A stretch of DNA of 64,000 bases, from assembly GCF_900143255.1 (NCBI RefSeq), contig NZ_FRDI01000007.1, forward strand, positions 1 through 64,000, given 5' to 3'. Of the stretch, positions 35,301 to 43,989 are shown piece by piece. The notes under the pieces are model-generated. The model was not told where the DNA came from. It searched no databases and was given only the letters and a program-made list of their open reading frames with translations. Source of the stretch: Desulfovibrio litoralis DSM 11393. GTDB taxonomy: Bacteria > Desulfobacterota > Desulfovibrionia > Desulfovibrionales > Desulfovibrionaceae. The stretch's first letter is position 1. Every line of letters begins with the position of its first letter. The position numbers and the translations under genes are program-made.

Positions 35301-35933
35301 TGCATTCTGAGTGTTTTGAGCAATTGTTGCATTTTGAGCAATACCCGATTGTATGACAGACAAAGTAGAGTTTGTGCTTAGTTGTGTTGCATTTTGCCCT
35401 GCATTTAGCATTACCGAGCTAGAATTAGTCGAAGAAAGAAAATTTGTAGAAGAGCTATTAGTTTCTTTTAAATTTGATTTTTCATAATCAGGCGTGTTTT
35501 GAACCTGAAGCTGTTTTATCAACGCAAGCAGGCTGTTTTCTCCATTTTCGTTAACAATGGCATAAACTCTCGGTCTATAAATCGAAACTTCTTTAAGCTT
35601 GACCGAACCCGTCAATAAAGCAACTAAGTCTATTCTTAAATTTAAGCGTGGAATTCTGATTAAAGAGACAGTAGACTTAAACCCCGAGGGTTGTTCGATT
35701 AATATACCTCTTACTTCTATACCCGGCCCCGAAGAAATAAGGGTAAAGCGAGCCGGACCTAAAATAGTAAACTTTAACCCGCTAACTTTACTTAAAGCAC
35801 CGGCAATACGTTCGGATAAAAAACGAGAATCAACAAAAATACTCAGTAACACAGCACAAATGCCAAGCCACACAGTAAGTTTTATTAAAGTTCGTATAAA
35901 TAATTTAAAGTTTTGCCACATACTCAAAACCAT
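32331..35933 (-). CDS. Large AsmA-family envelope protein
   Basis: A 1200-aa inner-membrane-anchored protein of the AsmA / bridge-like lipid-transport superfamily. One membrane segment (about 14-36 from this start) is followed by the AsmA N-terminal repeat (FTILGPARFTLISSGPGIEV, then LIRIPRLNLRIDLVALLTG) and a long beta-rich region. The C-terminus (IDLNKRTIDTRINVIV, VTGSLSNPEVSVKG) is the conserved AsmA end. A Ser/Asn/Thr-rich insert spans about 145-225. AsmA family proteins are thought to carry lipid across the periplasm. The first ATG (35933) and its GGAG lie inside the end of a dispersed repeat; a second ATG four codons on (35921) lacks a good site. Confidence 0.85.
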   Translation of the reverse strand: MVLSMWQNFKLFIRTLIKLTVWLGICAVLLSIFVDSRFLSERIAGALSKVSGLKFTILGPARFTLISSGPGIEVRGILIEQPSGFKSTVSLIRIPRLNLRIDLVALLTGSVKLKEVSIYRPRVYAIVNENGENSLLALIKQLQVQNTPDYEKSNLKETNSSSTNFLSSTNSSSVMLNAGQNATQLSTNSTLSVIQSGIAQNATIAQNTQNATIKADTDTLEAGTNKTESFTSPDIDLQDRIEMKLYALLKPILPSLDKIEINKGRFYFESTKTEWYDVNDLNISFSITDQDDDKFPQLAELTIETDLKMPAEVVEQPDSPPINFTLDTKLSLPFALQDQEQGKLKLSSPKLSLNLYSDKYSSPKGSIFGRLRLGLDADLSLTDQSLNISKLEVNGDGLSAYGHINVYNLFTFTPLTIVELSVNNFSLTRWLGFTRKLPNGLQHTLNKAGGNVNALGVGSHFAFSSDNIKTPYVKISGLGIVPNFLKPSLYLSLNTDFVDANRVIPDLSPSEKQGGYKEPPPLTSLPPLPFFGPNSRVSDFGEFPFNILIFAKKAKVNLFDIDTIKVRIFPDMTKKLVALNAQVGNVYGGTGVVDLDLTKDVVIRAKLQNINTEPMTVLLSDVVNTKGRANLNFNGLLVGKVVTADADLQNVDPFKLVIIGGGDIKKQGNKSSFGDMELPFARLLVSAKNLRIENIKRILNLSGELTADIQGPFDIGGLTFNQFVIKKAKFNTPVLMDLEAQKFTKVENIDFETYSRGTFKSFEQERPLNMGLRGILNLQLERKGLSLDKMNLSLFNSTITGKFKAERLWGNRSLNDRGQVVNTDTVYDMSLGFKSNKLRDFLDGTGLNSGLGLAVPKNEKMLNNLDCSADINAKGEALKIKNMQGKLDLTPFKFDLEKKVLGSADANNKLAPKYDWKLSLSLGSFNFDDYREKSKPESENKTSEKPKAKPWNFTPLYENKIQASLNAEHLRIFKLDFNNLKADLSVADGRINLKPVSSKLYDGHFKLDLSSKVENNALVSALNINAEQVNVSRFMISLFEKEYATGKMFLNTNLSGVAKSMDDIPSGVSGPWNIQFKDGQYFTDPPNVNDTKKRKSSGTSFSLATASGAMTNGVIKTDNFKLNSGLLEMNGRATIDLNKRTIDTRINVIVIKGPTIPVTVTGSLSNPEVSVKGLQAVPTSVFQITKSVLTLPLRIFGYED

Positions 35934-36197
35934 TGCAAAACTCCGTTTTGCGTACTTTTGTCATCTTTTTTATGTGTTGTATACACATAGCATAAAACGT
36001 TTTGAGTCAAAAAAACACTTATTTTACAGGGAAATTAAATTTTCCCTTTGTTTCAAACAAGCCCCCGAATCCCCCAAATTTTCTCAAGTTTCTCAAGCGT
36101 CTCAAGGGCCACCGGCAGGCGTGTCTTTATTCGTATATTCGTGTTTTAGAGCGTCTTTCTAAAGAAAGCCACTTAGAGACTATTATGCAACAATCTC
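35928..36197 (-). repeat. Dispersed three-palindrome element, longest copy
   Basis: About 270 bp on the minus strand. It runs from the terminal hairpin (GAGATTGTTGCATAATAGTC) through a CG-richer insert (GGGGGATTCGGGGGC), TTTAATTTCCCTGTAAAATA, the central palindrome near CGTTTTATGCTATGTG, to GCAAAACGGAGTTTTGC and AATGG. The final bases overlap the 5' end of the AsmA gene. Of the 125 nt between it and the helicase stop I see nothing. Confidence 0.75.
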
Positions 36198-36322
36198 TAC
36201 TCGGTGAACATTTATGCCGTTATTCTTAAGGTAAGACTAAAGAATCCGTTCAAAATAGCTAGCCTATAAATAATATATCCGTAAATATCAAACAAGACAA
36301 CAGAAAGGTATCTTAAAAACCA

Positions 36323-39300
36323 TCAAATTTCAAATAACATTTCAAGGTCATCACGAGTAAGAGACTTCCATGTTTCTTGTCCGGGGATAATTGCATCGGC
36401 AACACCACGTTTCATATCTTGTAATTTCAATATTTTTTCTTCAACAGTATGTTGACAAATAAGTTTATAGGCAAAAACCTGTTTGGTTTGTCCAAGCCTG
36501 TGTGCACGGTCTGTTGCCTGATTTTCAACAGCAGGGTTCCACCAAGGGTCATAGTGAATAACATAATCGGCACTAGTTAAATTTAAACCTGTTCCCCCTG
36601 CCTTTAAGGAAATTAAAAAGATAGGAATTTCAGGCGTGTTATTAAACTTATCGACCTGTTCAAAACGATCTTTGGAAGACCCGTCAAGATAACAAAAAGG
36701 AATCTCGCTAATCTGTAACCAAGAGCGAATAATATGGAGCATCTGAACAAATTGAGAAAAGACCAAGACTTTATGCCCTTCGTCAACAATATCAACAATC
36801 ATATCTTTAAATGCTTCAAACTTGCCTGAGGGAAGGTTTGTTGAAACACCCGGAATATCAAGCTTTAACAAGCGGGGGTGGCAGCAAATCTGGCGTAAAC
36901 GCAATAAAGCATCGAGGATAGACATCTGACTCTTGGCGAGTCCTTTTTCTTCTACGGTGTTTAAAACTTGTTCTTTCAGCTTTCTGGCTAAAATAGCGTA
37001 TAGTTCTGCCTGTTCTTCTTCTAAGGCACAGTAATAAGTATTTTCTATCTTCGGCGGAAGGTCTTTCGCCACTTCATTTTTAGTACGCCTTAAAATAAAT
37101 GGGCGAACACGAGTCCGTAAAAAGTCTAACGCCTGATCGTCTCCGTCTTTAATCGGTTTGACTATGCCGCGTTGAAATGCGTGTTGTGCTCCTAAAAATC
37201 CCGGCATGAGAAATTCAAAGAGGCTCCAAAGTTCAAAAAGATTGTTTTCAATCGGAGTACCCGACAAACAAAGACGATGGCGAGCGTTTATTTCTCTGAC
37301 TGATTTTGCGGTAATCGTATTCGGATTTTTGATATTTTGAGCTTCATCTAAAATAATAGAATTAAATTCAAAGTTTTGCAGTTCTTCCAAATCTCTTCTT
37401 AATAACGCATAAGTCGTCATAACCAAATCATATTCGGCGATACTGTGAATTAAGCTTCCTCGCTTGGCACCATAAATAATCAAACGTTTTAACTCAGGCA
37501 CAAACTTTTCCGCTTCTCTTTCCCAGTTAGGCAAAACAGAAGTAGGAACGACAATCAGGTTTGGACCTTTATGTCCCGTTTCAACCATGCGTTGAATAAA
37601 AGACAAAGTTTGAACTGTTTTCCCAAGCCCCATTTCGTCGGCTAAAATACCACCGAAACCATATTCATGTAAAAAGTTTAAATAAGAAACACCCTGAAGT
37701 TGATACGCTCTTAAGTCGGCATTTAAACCAACCGGTGGCTCTACCTGTTCAATTTCATTGAAAGAACGTAGTTTATCTCTTAGGTTAACCCAATATTCAT
37801 CGGTTTTGACATTAGGAAAATCATCTAACAAACTGTCTAAAACCGGTGCTTCAAAGTGATCAAATTTATTCTTTGGCGGTTTCGCAGGGTCAAGCCCCAA
37901 AGCCTCAAGCTTATGACCTAAACGCTCTAACCAACTTTCGGGTAAACTGGCATAAGAGCCGTCTTTAAGCTGAACATAGCGTTTCCCTTCGCTCCATGCC
38001 TTCCAGATTTTTTCAAGCTCAACATTCTGACCTTCATATTCAATAGAAATATCAAGATTAAACCACTTATCTTTTTCTTCGGCTTTAAGTTCGGCGGAAA
38101 TTACGGGAGCAGAAAAACGCACTCTATAACGGCTAAGATTTTTTTCACCATAAACACGATACTGTTCCACCAAACCGGGATAAGCCTCAAGTAAGAAACT
38201 AACCGCTTCCTCCGGTTCCAAAAACCAAAGCTTTTGACTACGTTGTTGAAAATTCATCTCAGTCAAAAGGTCTATTAAGGTTTGTTCTTCTTCTTGATGG
38301 CGACGAATTAAATAAGTTGCACCTTCAAAGGCATAACTTCCGGTCTGAAAATCAGGGTTAGGACCGGGCATAAAAAATTCACCATGAATCGTTTCATAAA
38401 CATTTTGAATCTCAAGAGTCAGAAGGCTTCCCTCTTCGTCTAAAAACAACTTTGGAGTATAAACAGCCGGAACGAAAATCGGCATTATTTTTGTTAAAAA
38501 CTCGTCTTGTTTATAAACATCAGTCGCAGGCATACGAGACCAAACTCGATCTAAAAACTCAGAAATATTTTCATGCGAAACAATGGGTTTTGTTGTTAAA
38601 AGTTCACGCACGAACGCAGTAGGAAGCGAGGTTTCAAGCTGATAAAAAGTTTTTTGAGAACAAAGCCACATAGGGCAATGTCCGATAAAGACAGAGTTTA
38701 TATCTTTAACTTCAATAGGCTTTTTATCTTGACGACAAAGAAAAAAGATAAATTCAAGGTGTTGAGATTCCGAGTTAAATTGTGGACTAATTTTAAGCTG
38801 AACGGGGCGAGAAGAAATACGACAAGTTTTTTCGCTATCTTCCCAAAATAAGAAATATTCTTTTTGAATCGCCCCTAAAAACCAGTTAATCAACCCCGCC
38901 GGAACTTCAACCTTATGACCGTAATAATCGGAATATTGACCAATTTGCTTTGCCACTATCGGCAACTCAGGCGAACGTTCACACCAATCAGGGTTATTAA
39001 TAAGTTGTTCAAGCGTAACTTCGGAATGAACATTAGACAGGCCTGATTTATTTTGCCTTCCTCTAAAAAAGGCAACTTGTAAACGCCCCATTTCCGCATA
39101 TAAACGAAAAATTAAATAATATTGCCCGGCTTCCGGCTCGTGTTCCGGAACAAAAAAAGCTCTAAAACTTTGTCGCCAGTCCCCTTGGGTTGTTGGCAGG
39201 GTTTTTTCTGTTTCGTTAACCGTATTAAGCGAATCAAACATTTTTTTGGCAATAACGGTAACGTGGTCGCAAATCCCCGAAAAAGAATTATCACAGTTAC

Positions 39301-39535
39301 AAGAATAACTAAGATTATTTTCATTTAAAAACAAAGAAATTTGAGGGCTATAGACTTGCAAGCCGTCTTCATGCACGCTTCCGTCTATTTCCCAGTGGGA
39401 GTCATCTTTTTTAAGACTTATTTTTTGTAAACCACCTGAATTAATTATTGATGTCGCACGTTCGAGCACGTAATCAATAACATCGTTTTCAAGAAAGTTT
39501 TTGAGCAATTCTTTTGCAAGCAATTCATTCGTCAT
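36323..39535 (-). CDS. SWIM zinc-finger SNF2-family helicase
   Basis: A Swi2/Snf2 ATPase of 1070 aa. The N-terminus holds a SWIM zinc finger (CNCDNSFSGICDH). A long middle domain (about 120-590) is the bacterial SNF2-associated region. The ATPase core shows Walker A DEMGLGKTVQTLSF, the Walker B DEAQNIKN, SGTPIENNLFELWS, and motif VI as ATDRAHRLGQTKQV. Bacterial SWIM-SNF2 proteins translocate on DNA and are linked to transcription recycling or phage defence in different lineages; the context here does not decide. The ATG at 39535 is used because the frame otherwise begins at a TTG without a ribosome binding site. It is monocistronic. Confidence 0.92.
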   Translation of the reverse strand: MTNELLAKELLKNFLENDVIDYVLERATSIINSGGLQKISLKKDDSHWEIDGSVHEDGLQVYSPQISLFLNENNLSYSCNCDNSFSGICDHVTVIAKKMFDSLNTVNETEKTLPTTQGDWRQSFRAFFVPEHEPEAGQYYLIFRLYAEMGRLQVAFFRGRQNKSGLSNVHSEVTLEQLINNPDWCERSPELPIVAKQIGQYSDYYGHKVEVPAGLINWFLGAIQKEYFLFWEDSEKTCRISSRPVQLKISPQFNSESQHLEFIFFLCRQDKKPIEVKDINSVFIGHCPMWLCSQKTFYQLETSLPTAFVRELLTTKPIVSHENISEFLDRVWSRMPATDVYKQDEFLTKIMPIFVPAVYTPKLFLDEEGSLLTLEIQNVYETIHGEFFMPGPNPDFQTGSYAFEGATYLIRRHQEEEQTLIDLLTEMNFQQRSQKLWFLEPEEAVSFLLEAYPGLVEQYRVYGEKNLSRYRVRFSAPVISAELKAEEKDKWFNLDISIEYEGQNVELEKIWKAWSEGKRYVQLKDGSYASLPESWLERLGHKLEALGLDPAKPPKNKFDHFEAPVLDSLLDDFPNVKTDEYWVNLRDKLRSFNEIEQVEPPVGLNADLRAYQLQGVSYLNFLHEYGFGGILADEMGLGKTVQTLSFIQRMVETGHKGPNLIVVPTSVLPNWEREAEKFVPELKRLIIYGAKRGSLIHSIAEYDLVMTTYALLRRDLEELQNFEFNSIILDEAQNIKNPNTITAKSVREINARHRLCLSGTPIENNLFELWSLFEFLMPGFLGAQHAFQRGIVKPIKDGDDQALDFLRTRVRPFILRRTKNEVAKDLPPKIENTYYCALEEEQAELYAILARKLKEQVLNTVEEKGLAKSQMSILDALLRLRQICCHPRLLKLDIPGVSTNLPSGKFEAFKDMIVDIVDEGHKVLVFSQFVQMLHIIRSWLQISEIPFCYLDGSSKDRFEQVDKFNNTPEIPIFLISLKAGGTGLNLTSADYVIHYDPWWNPAVENQATDRAHRLGQTKQVFAYKLICQHTVEEKILKLQDMKRGVADAIIPGQETWKSLTRDDLEMLFEI

Positions 39536-39678
39536 TTGAATACCAAGAGTTGAGGTCAAATTATATATTGATATTATTTATAGATTTATTAAATAAAAAA
39601 GGAAAAAGGTATCGACTTTTCAAAATGTGTGTATCATAATAGCTAAATTAAAACGCAATTAAAGTCAAAAAGCATATC

Positions 39679-39706
39679 AGGACAATACTAATCTTTATAG
39701 TATAAT
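39679..39706 (+). promoter_or_regulatory. Predicted promoter of the solute-binding protein gene
   Basis: AGGACA, 16-nt spacer and a perfect TATAAT at 39701-39706, 38 nt before the ATG. Confidence 0.5.
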
Positions 39707-39743
39707 CACATAACAATAAATTATCAAGGGCAAGAGGAAGAAA

Positions 39744-41573
39744 ATGATAAAACAAGAAAGCATATATAACATCTATAAAAAACATGATATATCATTCTCA
39801 CAGAAAAATAATATAGATAATATAAAAGTAAAAGTACGTTCCTCTTTCTTTTATTTAAGAAAACATATTAAATATATATATACACACATAAAAAATATAG
39901 AGCTAAACATAAAACTCTTTGCTGTATTATGCTTATTTTTTTCTTTATTTTTTTATCATGCAACACTCAAAGCTCAATCTCAGCCTGAGTTTGGAGATCA
40001 AATTATCTTGAGCATTGCCGGAGAGCCTTCAAACCTCTTGCCTTTTATTGCTCAAGATGCCCCCTCGCACGAAGTTGCCTCTTTATTGTTTATCTCTTTA
40101 TTAAAATATGACAAAGACCTTAAAATAGTTCCTTCCGCCGCTGAGAGCTTTGAAGTGCTTGAAGACGGAAAGCTGTTGCGCTTTAAAATAAAAGAAGGGA
40201 TAAAGTGGGAAGACGGAGTTGAGTTTACGGCTGATGATGTTGAATTTACTTATAATATCATGGTTGACCCACAAACTGCAACTGCGTATGCCGAAGATTT
40301 TTTAGTGATTAAAGACTTTAAAAAAACCGGAAAATATACTTTTGAAGTACGCTACGATCAAGTTTTTGCACGCTCTTTGATTACTTGGATGAGCAGTATG
40401 ATGCCAAAACATTTACTTGAAACCAAAGAACACGCACTAAAAGTATCTGAATTAGACGAAAAACAAGCGGCCGCCAGAGCTCAAATTCTCGCTAATAAAT
40501 ACGCAAGCTTTGGGCGAAAACCCAAAGGAAACGGCGCTTATGCCTTAACAAAGTGGGAGGCCGGCTCAAACCTAACTCTAAAAAGCAACCCTTTATTTTT
40601 TGAGGGAAGAACCTATCTTGATGGTGTAACTTATAGAGTTATTCCTGATCCTTCTACCATGTTTTTGGAATTAAAAGCAAAAAAAATAGATATGATGAAC
40701 CTAACCCCATTACAGAAACTTCACCAAACCAATACAAAAGAATGGGAAAAAAACTATAAGAAGTTTGAATATCTTTCTTTCGGTTATACTTTTATGGGGT
40801 ATAATTTAAACAATCCTTTATTTAACGATAAAAAAGTACGTCAAGCAATCACCACGGCAATTGATAAAAATCACTTGCTCGCCGGCGTATTGTTGGCTCA
40901 GGGGCTTCCTACAATAGGGCCATATAAGCCGGGAACTTGGGTCTATAATGATCAGATTAAAGATTATTCTTATGACCCAGATTTGGCATTAAAACTTTTG
41001 GGCGAGGCCGGTTGGAAAGATAGCAACAAAGACGGAATCTTGGATAAAGACGGAAAAAATTTTAGTTTTACCCTTTTACTTAGCCAAGGGAACGAACAAC
41101 GCACCAAAGCCGCTATTATTATTCAACATCAACTCAAAAAAGTAGGTATTGAGGTAAAAATTCGTACGGTTGAATGGGCTGCTTTTATCAAAGAATTTGT
41201 CAACAAAGGTAATTTTGACGCAGTCATTTTGGGTTGGAACATACTTCAAGACCCTGATCTTTTTGATGTTTGGCACTCATCAAGAGCAAAACCCGGCGGT
41301 TTGAATTTTATTAATTATAAAAACCCTGAGGTTGACAAATTACTCGAAGAAGGGCGTAGCACCTTGGATCAAGAAAAACGTAAAGTAATTTATGATCGTT
41401 TTCAAGAAATATTACACGAAGATCAGCCTTATTGCTTCCTTTTCGTACCGTATAGCCTACCAATTATTGATGCGCGTTTTCAAGACATTAAACCCTCACC
41501 AGCAGGCCTCACCCATAACTTTGAACGTTGGTGGGTACCTAAGAATTTACAACGCTATACCATACAGCCGTAG
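39744..41573 (+). CDS. ABC transporter substrate-binding protein, family 5 (peptide type)
   Basis: A 609-aa periplasmic binding protein of the oligopeptide/nickel (SBP_bac_5) family. Core motifs are DQIILSIAGEPSNLLPF, LRFKIKEGIKWEDGVEFTADDVEFTY and VRQAITTAIDKNHLL. Odd: about 56 Lys/Tyr/Ile-rich residues precede the export signal (about 57-77, LFAVLCLFFSLFFYHA). The ATG at 39744 has AGAGGAAGAAA before it, so the long start is supported; a later start would give a normal signal. No permease or ATPase gene adjoins it. The substrate cannot be read from the sequence. Confidence 0.9.
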   Translation: MIKQESIYNIYKKHDISFSQKNNIDNIKVKVRSSFFYLRKHIKYIYTHIKNIELNIKLFAVLCLFFSLFFYHATLKAQSQPEFGDQIILSIAGEPSNLLPFIAQDAPSHEVASLLFISLLKYDKDLKIVPSAAESFEVLEDGKLLRFKIKEGIKWEDGVEFTADDVEFTYNIMVDPQTATAYAEDFLVIKDFKKTGKYTFEVRYDQVFARSLITWMSSMMPKHLLETKEHALKVSELDEKQAAARAQILANKYASFGRKPKGNGAYALTKWEAGSNLTLKSNPLFFEGRTYLDGVTYRVIPDPSTMFLELKAKKIDMMNLTPLQKLHQTNTKEWEKNYKKFEYLSFGYTFMGYNLNNPLFNDKKVRQAITTAIDKNHLLAGVLLAQGLPTIGPYKPGTWVYNDQIKDYSYDPDLALKLLGEAGWKDSNKDGILDKDGKNFSFTLLLSQGNEQRTKAAIIIQHQLKKVGIEVKIRTVEWAAFIKEFVNKGNFDAVILGWNILQDPDLFDVWHSSRAKPGGLNFINYKNPEVDKLLEEGRSTLDQEKRKVIYDRFQEILHEDQPYCFLFVPYSLPIIDARFQDIKPSPAGLTHNFERWWVPKNLQRYTIQP

Positions 41574-41626
41574 CTTATTGCTCTTGTTGGATAAGACTAA
41601 TATTTTTTTACTTATTACGGTCGCAC

Positions 41627-41873
41627 TTTAAGATTATTCCACAATAGTCTTAAAGAGGCTTCCTTTGTGAATACACTCAAAAACACGAATAACCACTTAG
41701 CCTGGCTTTGTCTGCCGTGAGCTGTGAGAAACTTGCGGGGCTTCGTGGTATCCCGAAACAAAGGAAATTTTAAATTTTCCTGTAAAATAAGTTTGTTTTT
41801 TGTAACTTAAGACATTTATTATACACATAAAATGATGAAAAAGTACGCAAAACGGAGTTTTACAATGGTCTTA
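41627..41873 (+). repeat. Dispersed three-palindrome element, copy after the solute-binding protein gene
   Basis: About 247 bp. The left hairpin is TTTAAGATTATT with AATAGTCTTAAA. A CG-richer insert (TTGCGGGGCTTCGTGG), TTTAAATTTTCCTGTAAAAT, a weak central palindrome and the right end GCAAAACGGAGTTTTACAAT then GGTCTTA follow. Of the 377 nt between the two genes, this plus the terminator account for nearly all. Confidence 0.75.
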
Positions 41874-41890
41874 ACTTGGTCGCACAAATA

Positions 41891-41920
41891 AAAAAGTGCC
41901 GACAAAATGCCGACACTTTT
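41891..41920 (-). terminator. Intrinsic terminator of the lactate permease gene
   Basis: On the minus strand AAAAGTGTCGGC and GTCGGCACTTTT form a stem with one mismatch, followed by TTTATTTG. Confidence 0.75.
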
Positions 41921-41950
41921 CAAAGGTTATTTAGCTTTATCAGTTAGGTA

Positions 41951-43678
41951 TTAATGAGGAATAACGCTATAGCCGATTGCAATCAGCGTGAAACAGACTA
42001 TCCCAACTACAGTACCGTAAAGCAAGAATGGCCAGAAGGTCTTTTTAAGAATATCCCCTTCACGTCCACCAAGACCAACAACCGCACAAACCGCAACAAT
42101 GTTGTGGATACAAATCATGTTACCCATAGCACCACCGGCAGCTTGAGCCGCAAGAATGATTTCTTTTGGTAAATTTAGTTTTACAGCCATATCCCATTGG
42201 AATTGACCAAAGAGCATATCTGATACGGTATTTGAACCGGTAATAAAAGCACCGAGACCACCGATAAAAGATGCAAATAAAGGCCATACGCCACCAAGAT
42301 ATAAAGCGATAAAATCAGCCAACGCCAAAGGCATCGAAGGAAGAGCTGTTTGCCCTGCTTCCAAAGGAGTCGGGTTAAAGCCTGAACCTTGGAAGATTTT
42401 TACTAAGGCAACGGCAGCCATTAAAGCAATAGTTGGGTTTTTCATCTTTTTGATGGTATCTATCCAAGCGGCTTTTGCCTTGTCGCCAGACATTTGGTGT
42501 AAAAAGATGGTTAAAACAGCAACCAACATAAAGGGAATTGTTCCCGGAAGGTATAATAAAGTCAATTTTTCTTTAACTGTTGCAAAGCCTAAAATATTCG
42601 TAACTTCAATAACACCGTTTGTATTTAACCAAGCTTTTAAACCAAGGTCTTTAATACGAGTCATAACAAGGAGAGCACCAATAAGAACATAAGGTAACCA
42701 TGCCATAGTTTGGCTCATGTGAGCTTTAAAAGTGGTGTTACCGGTAAAAGCGATTTCGCCAGTCCAGTCTTTTTCCCACTTGCTAGAATCACCAAAAGTC
42801 CAAGTTCCGTCAGTAGGCATACAGATATTATTTTTAGCACCCCAAACAATAATACCAAGACCAATTAATCCACCAATAAGAGATGGAAACTCAGGCCCAA
42901 CAAGCCAAGCAAAAGCAAAATATGGAATAGCAAAGGCAAAACCGGCGAAAACACAGAATTTCCAAGCGGCAAAACCTTCGGACCAAGAGCGTTTAGGACC
43001 ATAAAAACGAGTAATAAAGCCAAGCATGAAAATAGGCAAGATAAAGATCATCGGACCATGCATAAAGGTTGCTACTTCGCCAATGGCTTTAAAGAAAGCG
43101 TCGTTGCTTGTCCAACCGACATCCGCAAGCAACTTACTTACTAGGGAATCCTTCATAAGAGGTGTGCCAAGCGAGTTTCCAAAACCAACGATAATCGGAG
43201 TTCCGACCGCACCGAAAGTAACAGGGAATGAGTTAAAAACTAAGCATAAAACAGCAGCAGCCAACGGAGGGAAACCAAGAGATAATAAGAGAGGAGCAGC
43301 AAGAGCAGCAGGAGTTCCGAAACCGGCGGCACCTTCAATAAAGGCTGCAAACATATAACCAATAATGATAGCCTGAACTCGCATATCTTTACTTACGTTT
43401 TGCATTCCGTATTGAATAGTTTCCATACCGCCTGAATATTGTAAGGTATGAAGAATTAACAAAGCACCAAAAACAATAATTAAAACACCAATTGCCGAAA
43501 TAACGCCTTGAATTGATAAAGCGGCAATATAGTCTATAGGTAAACCCCAAACTAAAAATGCTCCGCCAACAGCGGTAAGCCATGCGAGAGGCATCGCTTT
43601 GGCAGCACCCATTCTTAAACCAACCATTAGTATTAACGCTACAATTATAGGTAGCATTGCTGTTAAAGCTAAAGTCAT
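41951..43678 (-). CDS. lctP: L-lactate permease
   Basis: LctP-family secondary transporter (575 aa) that imports lactate with protons, in the inner membrane. About 13-14 hydrophobic segments span the protein. Family motifs are EGAAGFGTPAALAAPLLLSLGF, GSNTVSDMLFGQFQ and AAQAAGGAMGNMICIHN. The ATG has ATCGGAGGTTGATTT upstream. Lactate uptake fits a sulfate-reducer or related heterotroph. No lactate dehydrogenase gene is nearby. A terminator-like hairpin lies just upstream (43738-43765) and a terminator just after. Confidence 0.94.
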   Translation of the reverse strand: MTLALTAMLPIIVALILMVGLRMGAAKAMPLAWLTAVGGAFLVWGLPIDYIAALSIQGVISAIGVLIIVFGALLILHTLQYSGGMETIQYGMQNVSKDMRVQAIIIGYMFAAFIEGAAGFGTPAALAAPLLLSLGFPPLAAAVLCLVFNSFPVTFGAVGTPIIVGFGNSLGTPLMKDSLVSKLLADVGWTSNDAFFKAIGEVATFMHGPMIFILPIFMLGFITRFYGPKRSWSEGFAAWKFCVFAGFAFAIPYFAFAWLVGPEFPSLIGGLIGLGIIVWGAKNNICMPTDGTWTFGDSSKWEKDWTGEIAFTGNTTFKAHMSQTMAWLPYVLIGALLVMTRIKDLGLKAWLNTNGVIEVTNILGFATVKEKLTLLYLPGTIPFMLVAVLTIFLHQMSGDKAKAAWIDTIKKMKNPTIALMAAVALVKIFQGSGFNPTPLEAGQTALPSMPLALADFIALYLGGVWPLFASFIGGLGAFITGSNTVSDMLFGQFQWDMAVKLNLPKEIILAAQAAGGAMGNMICIHNIVAVCAVVGLGGREGDILKKTFWPFLLYGTVVGIVCFTLIAIGYSVIPH

Positions 43679-43737
43679 AAATCAACCTCCGATAATATAT
43701 ATTAAAACCCTACTTAGTATATATTTAGAAAAAAATA

Positions 43738-43765
43738 AAGCACAAATGCGGTGTGCTTTGTGCTT
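43738..43765 (-). terminator. Hairpin upstream of lctP
   Basis: AAGCACAAA and TTTGTGCTT form a perfect 9-bp stem. On the minus strand TTTATTTTTTTC follows, so it is a good terminator for the Skp-like gene, or an attenuator of read-through into lctP. Confidence 0.7.
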
Positions 43766-43802
43766 ATTTTATACTTTATCGTTTTAATTGAGCTTATTAT
43801 TT

Positions 43803-43989
43803 GGAGACTATTAAACAACAGTCTCCATATGGCTTTCGCCAGAAAGGCACTTCAAAAATCACGAATAAGGGAAATTTAATTTTCCTGTAAAATTAGTGGT
43901 TTTTGTGTTTTAATTCGTTTTACGCTATGTCTACACAGAGCATAAAACGATGATAAAAGCACGCAAAACGGAGTTTTGCAATGGTCTTA
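43803..43989 (+). repeat. Dispersed three-palindrome element, best-preserved copy
   Basis: About 187 bp. Left hairpin GGAGACTATT with AACAGTCTCC. Middle TTTAATTTTCCTGTAAAAT. Central 34-nt imperfect palindrome (43916-43949), from CGTTTTACGCTATGT to GAGCATAAAACG. Right hairpin GCAAAAC-GGA-GTTTTGC (43963-43979), then AATGGTCTTA. The last three bases are the stop codon of the minus-strand Skp-like gene. Confidence 0.8.

Noticed and set aside
36002-36229. Plus-strand ORFs (75 and about 60 codons) after the AsmA gene
   Set aside because: They lie inside the dispersed three-palindrome element and have no ribosome binding site; the open frames come from the repeat sequence.
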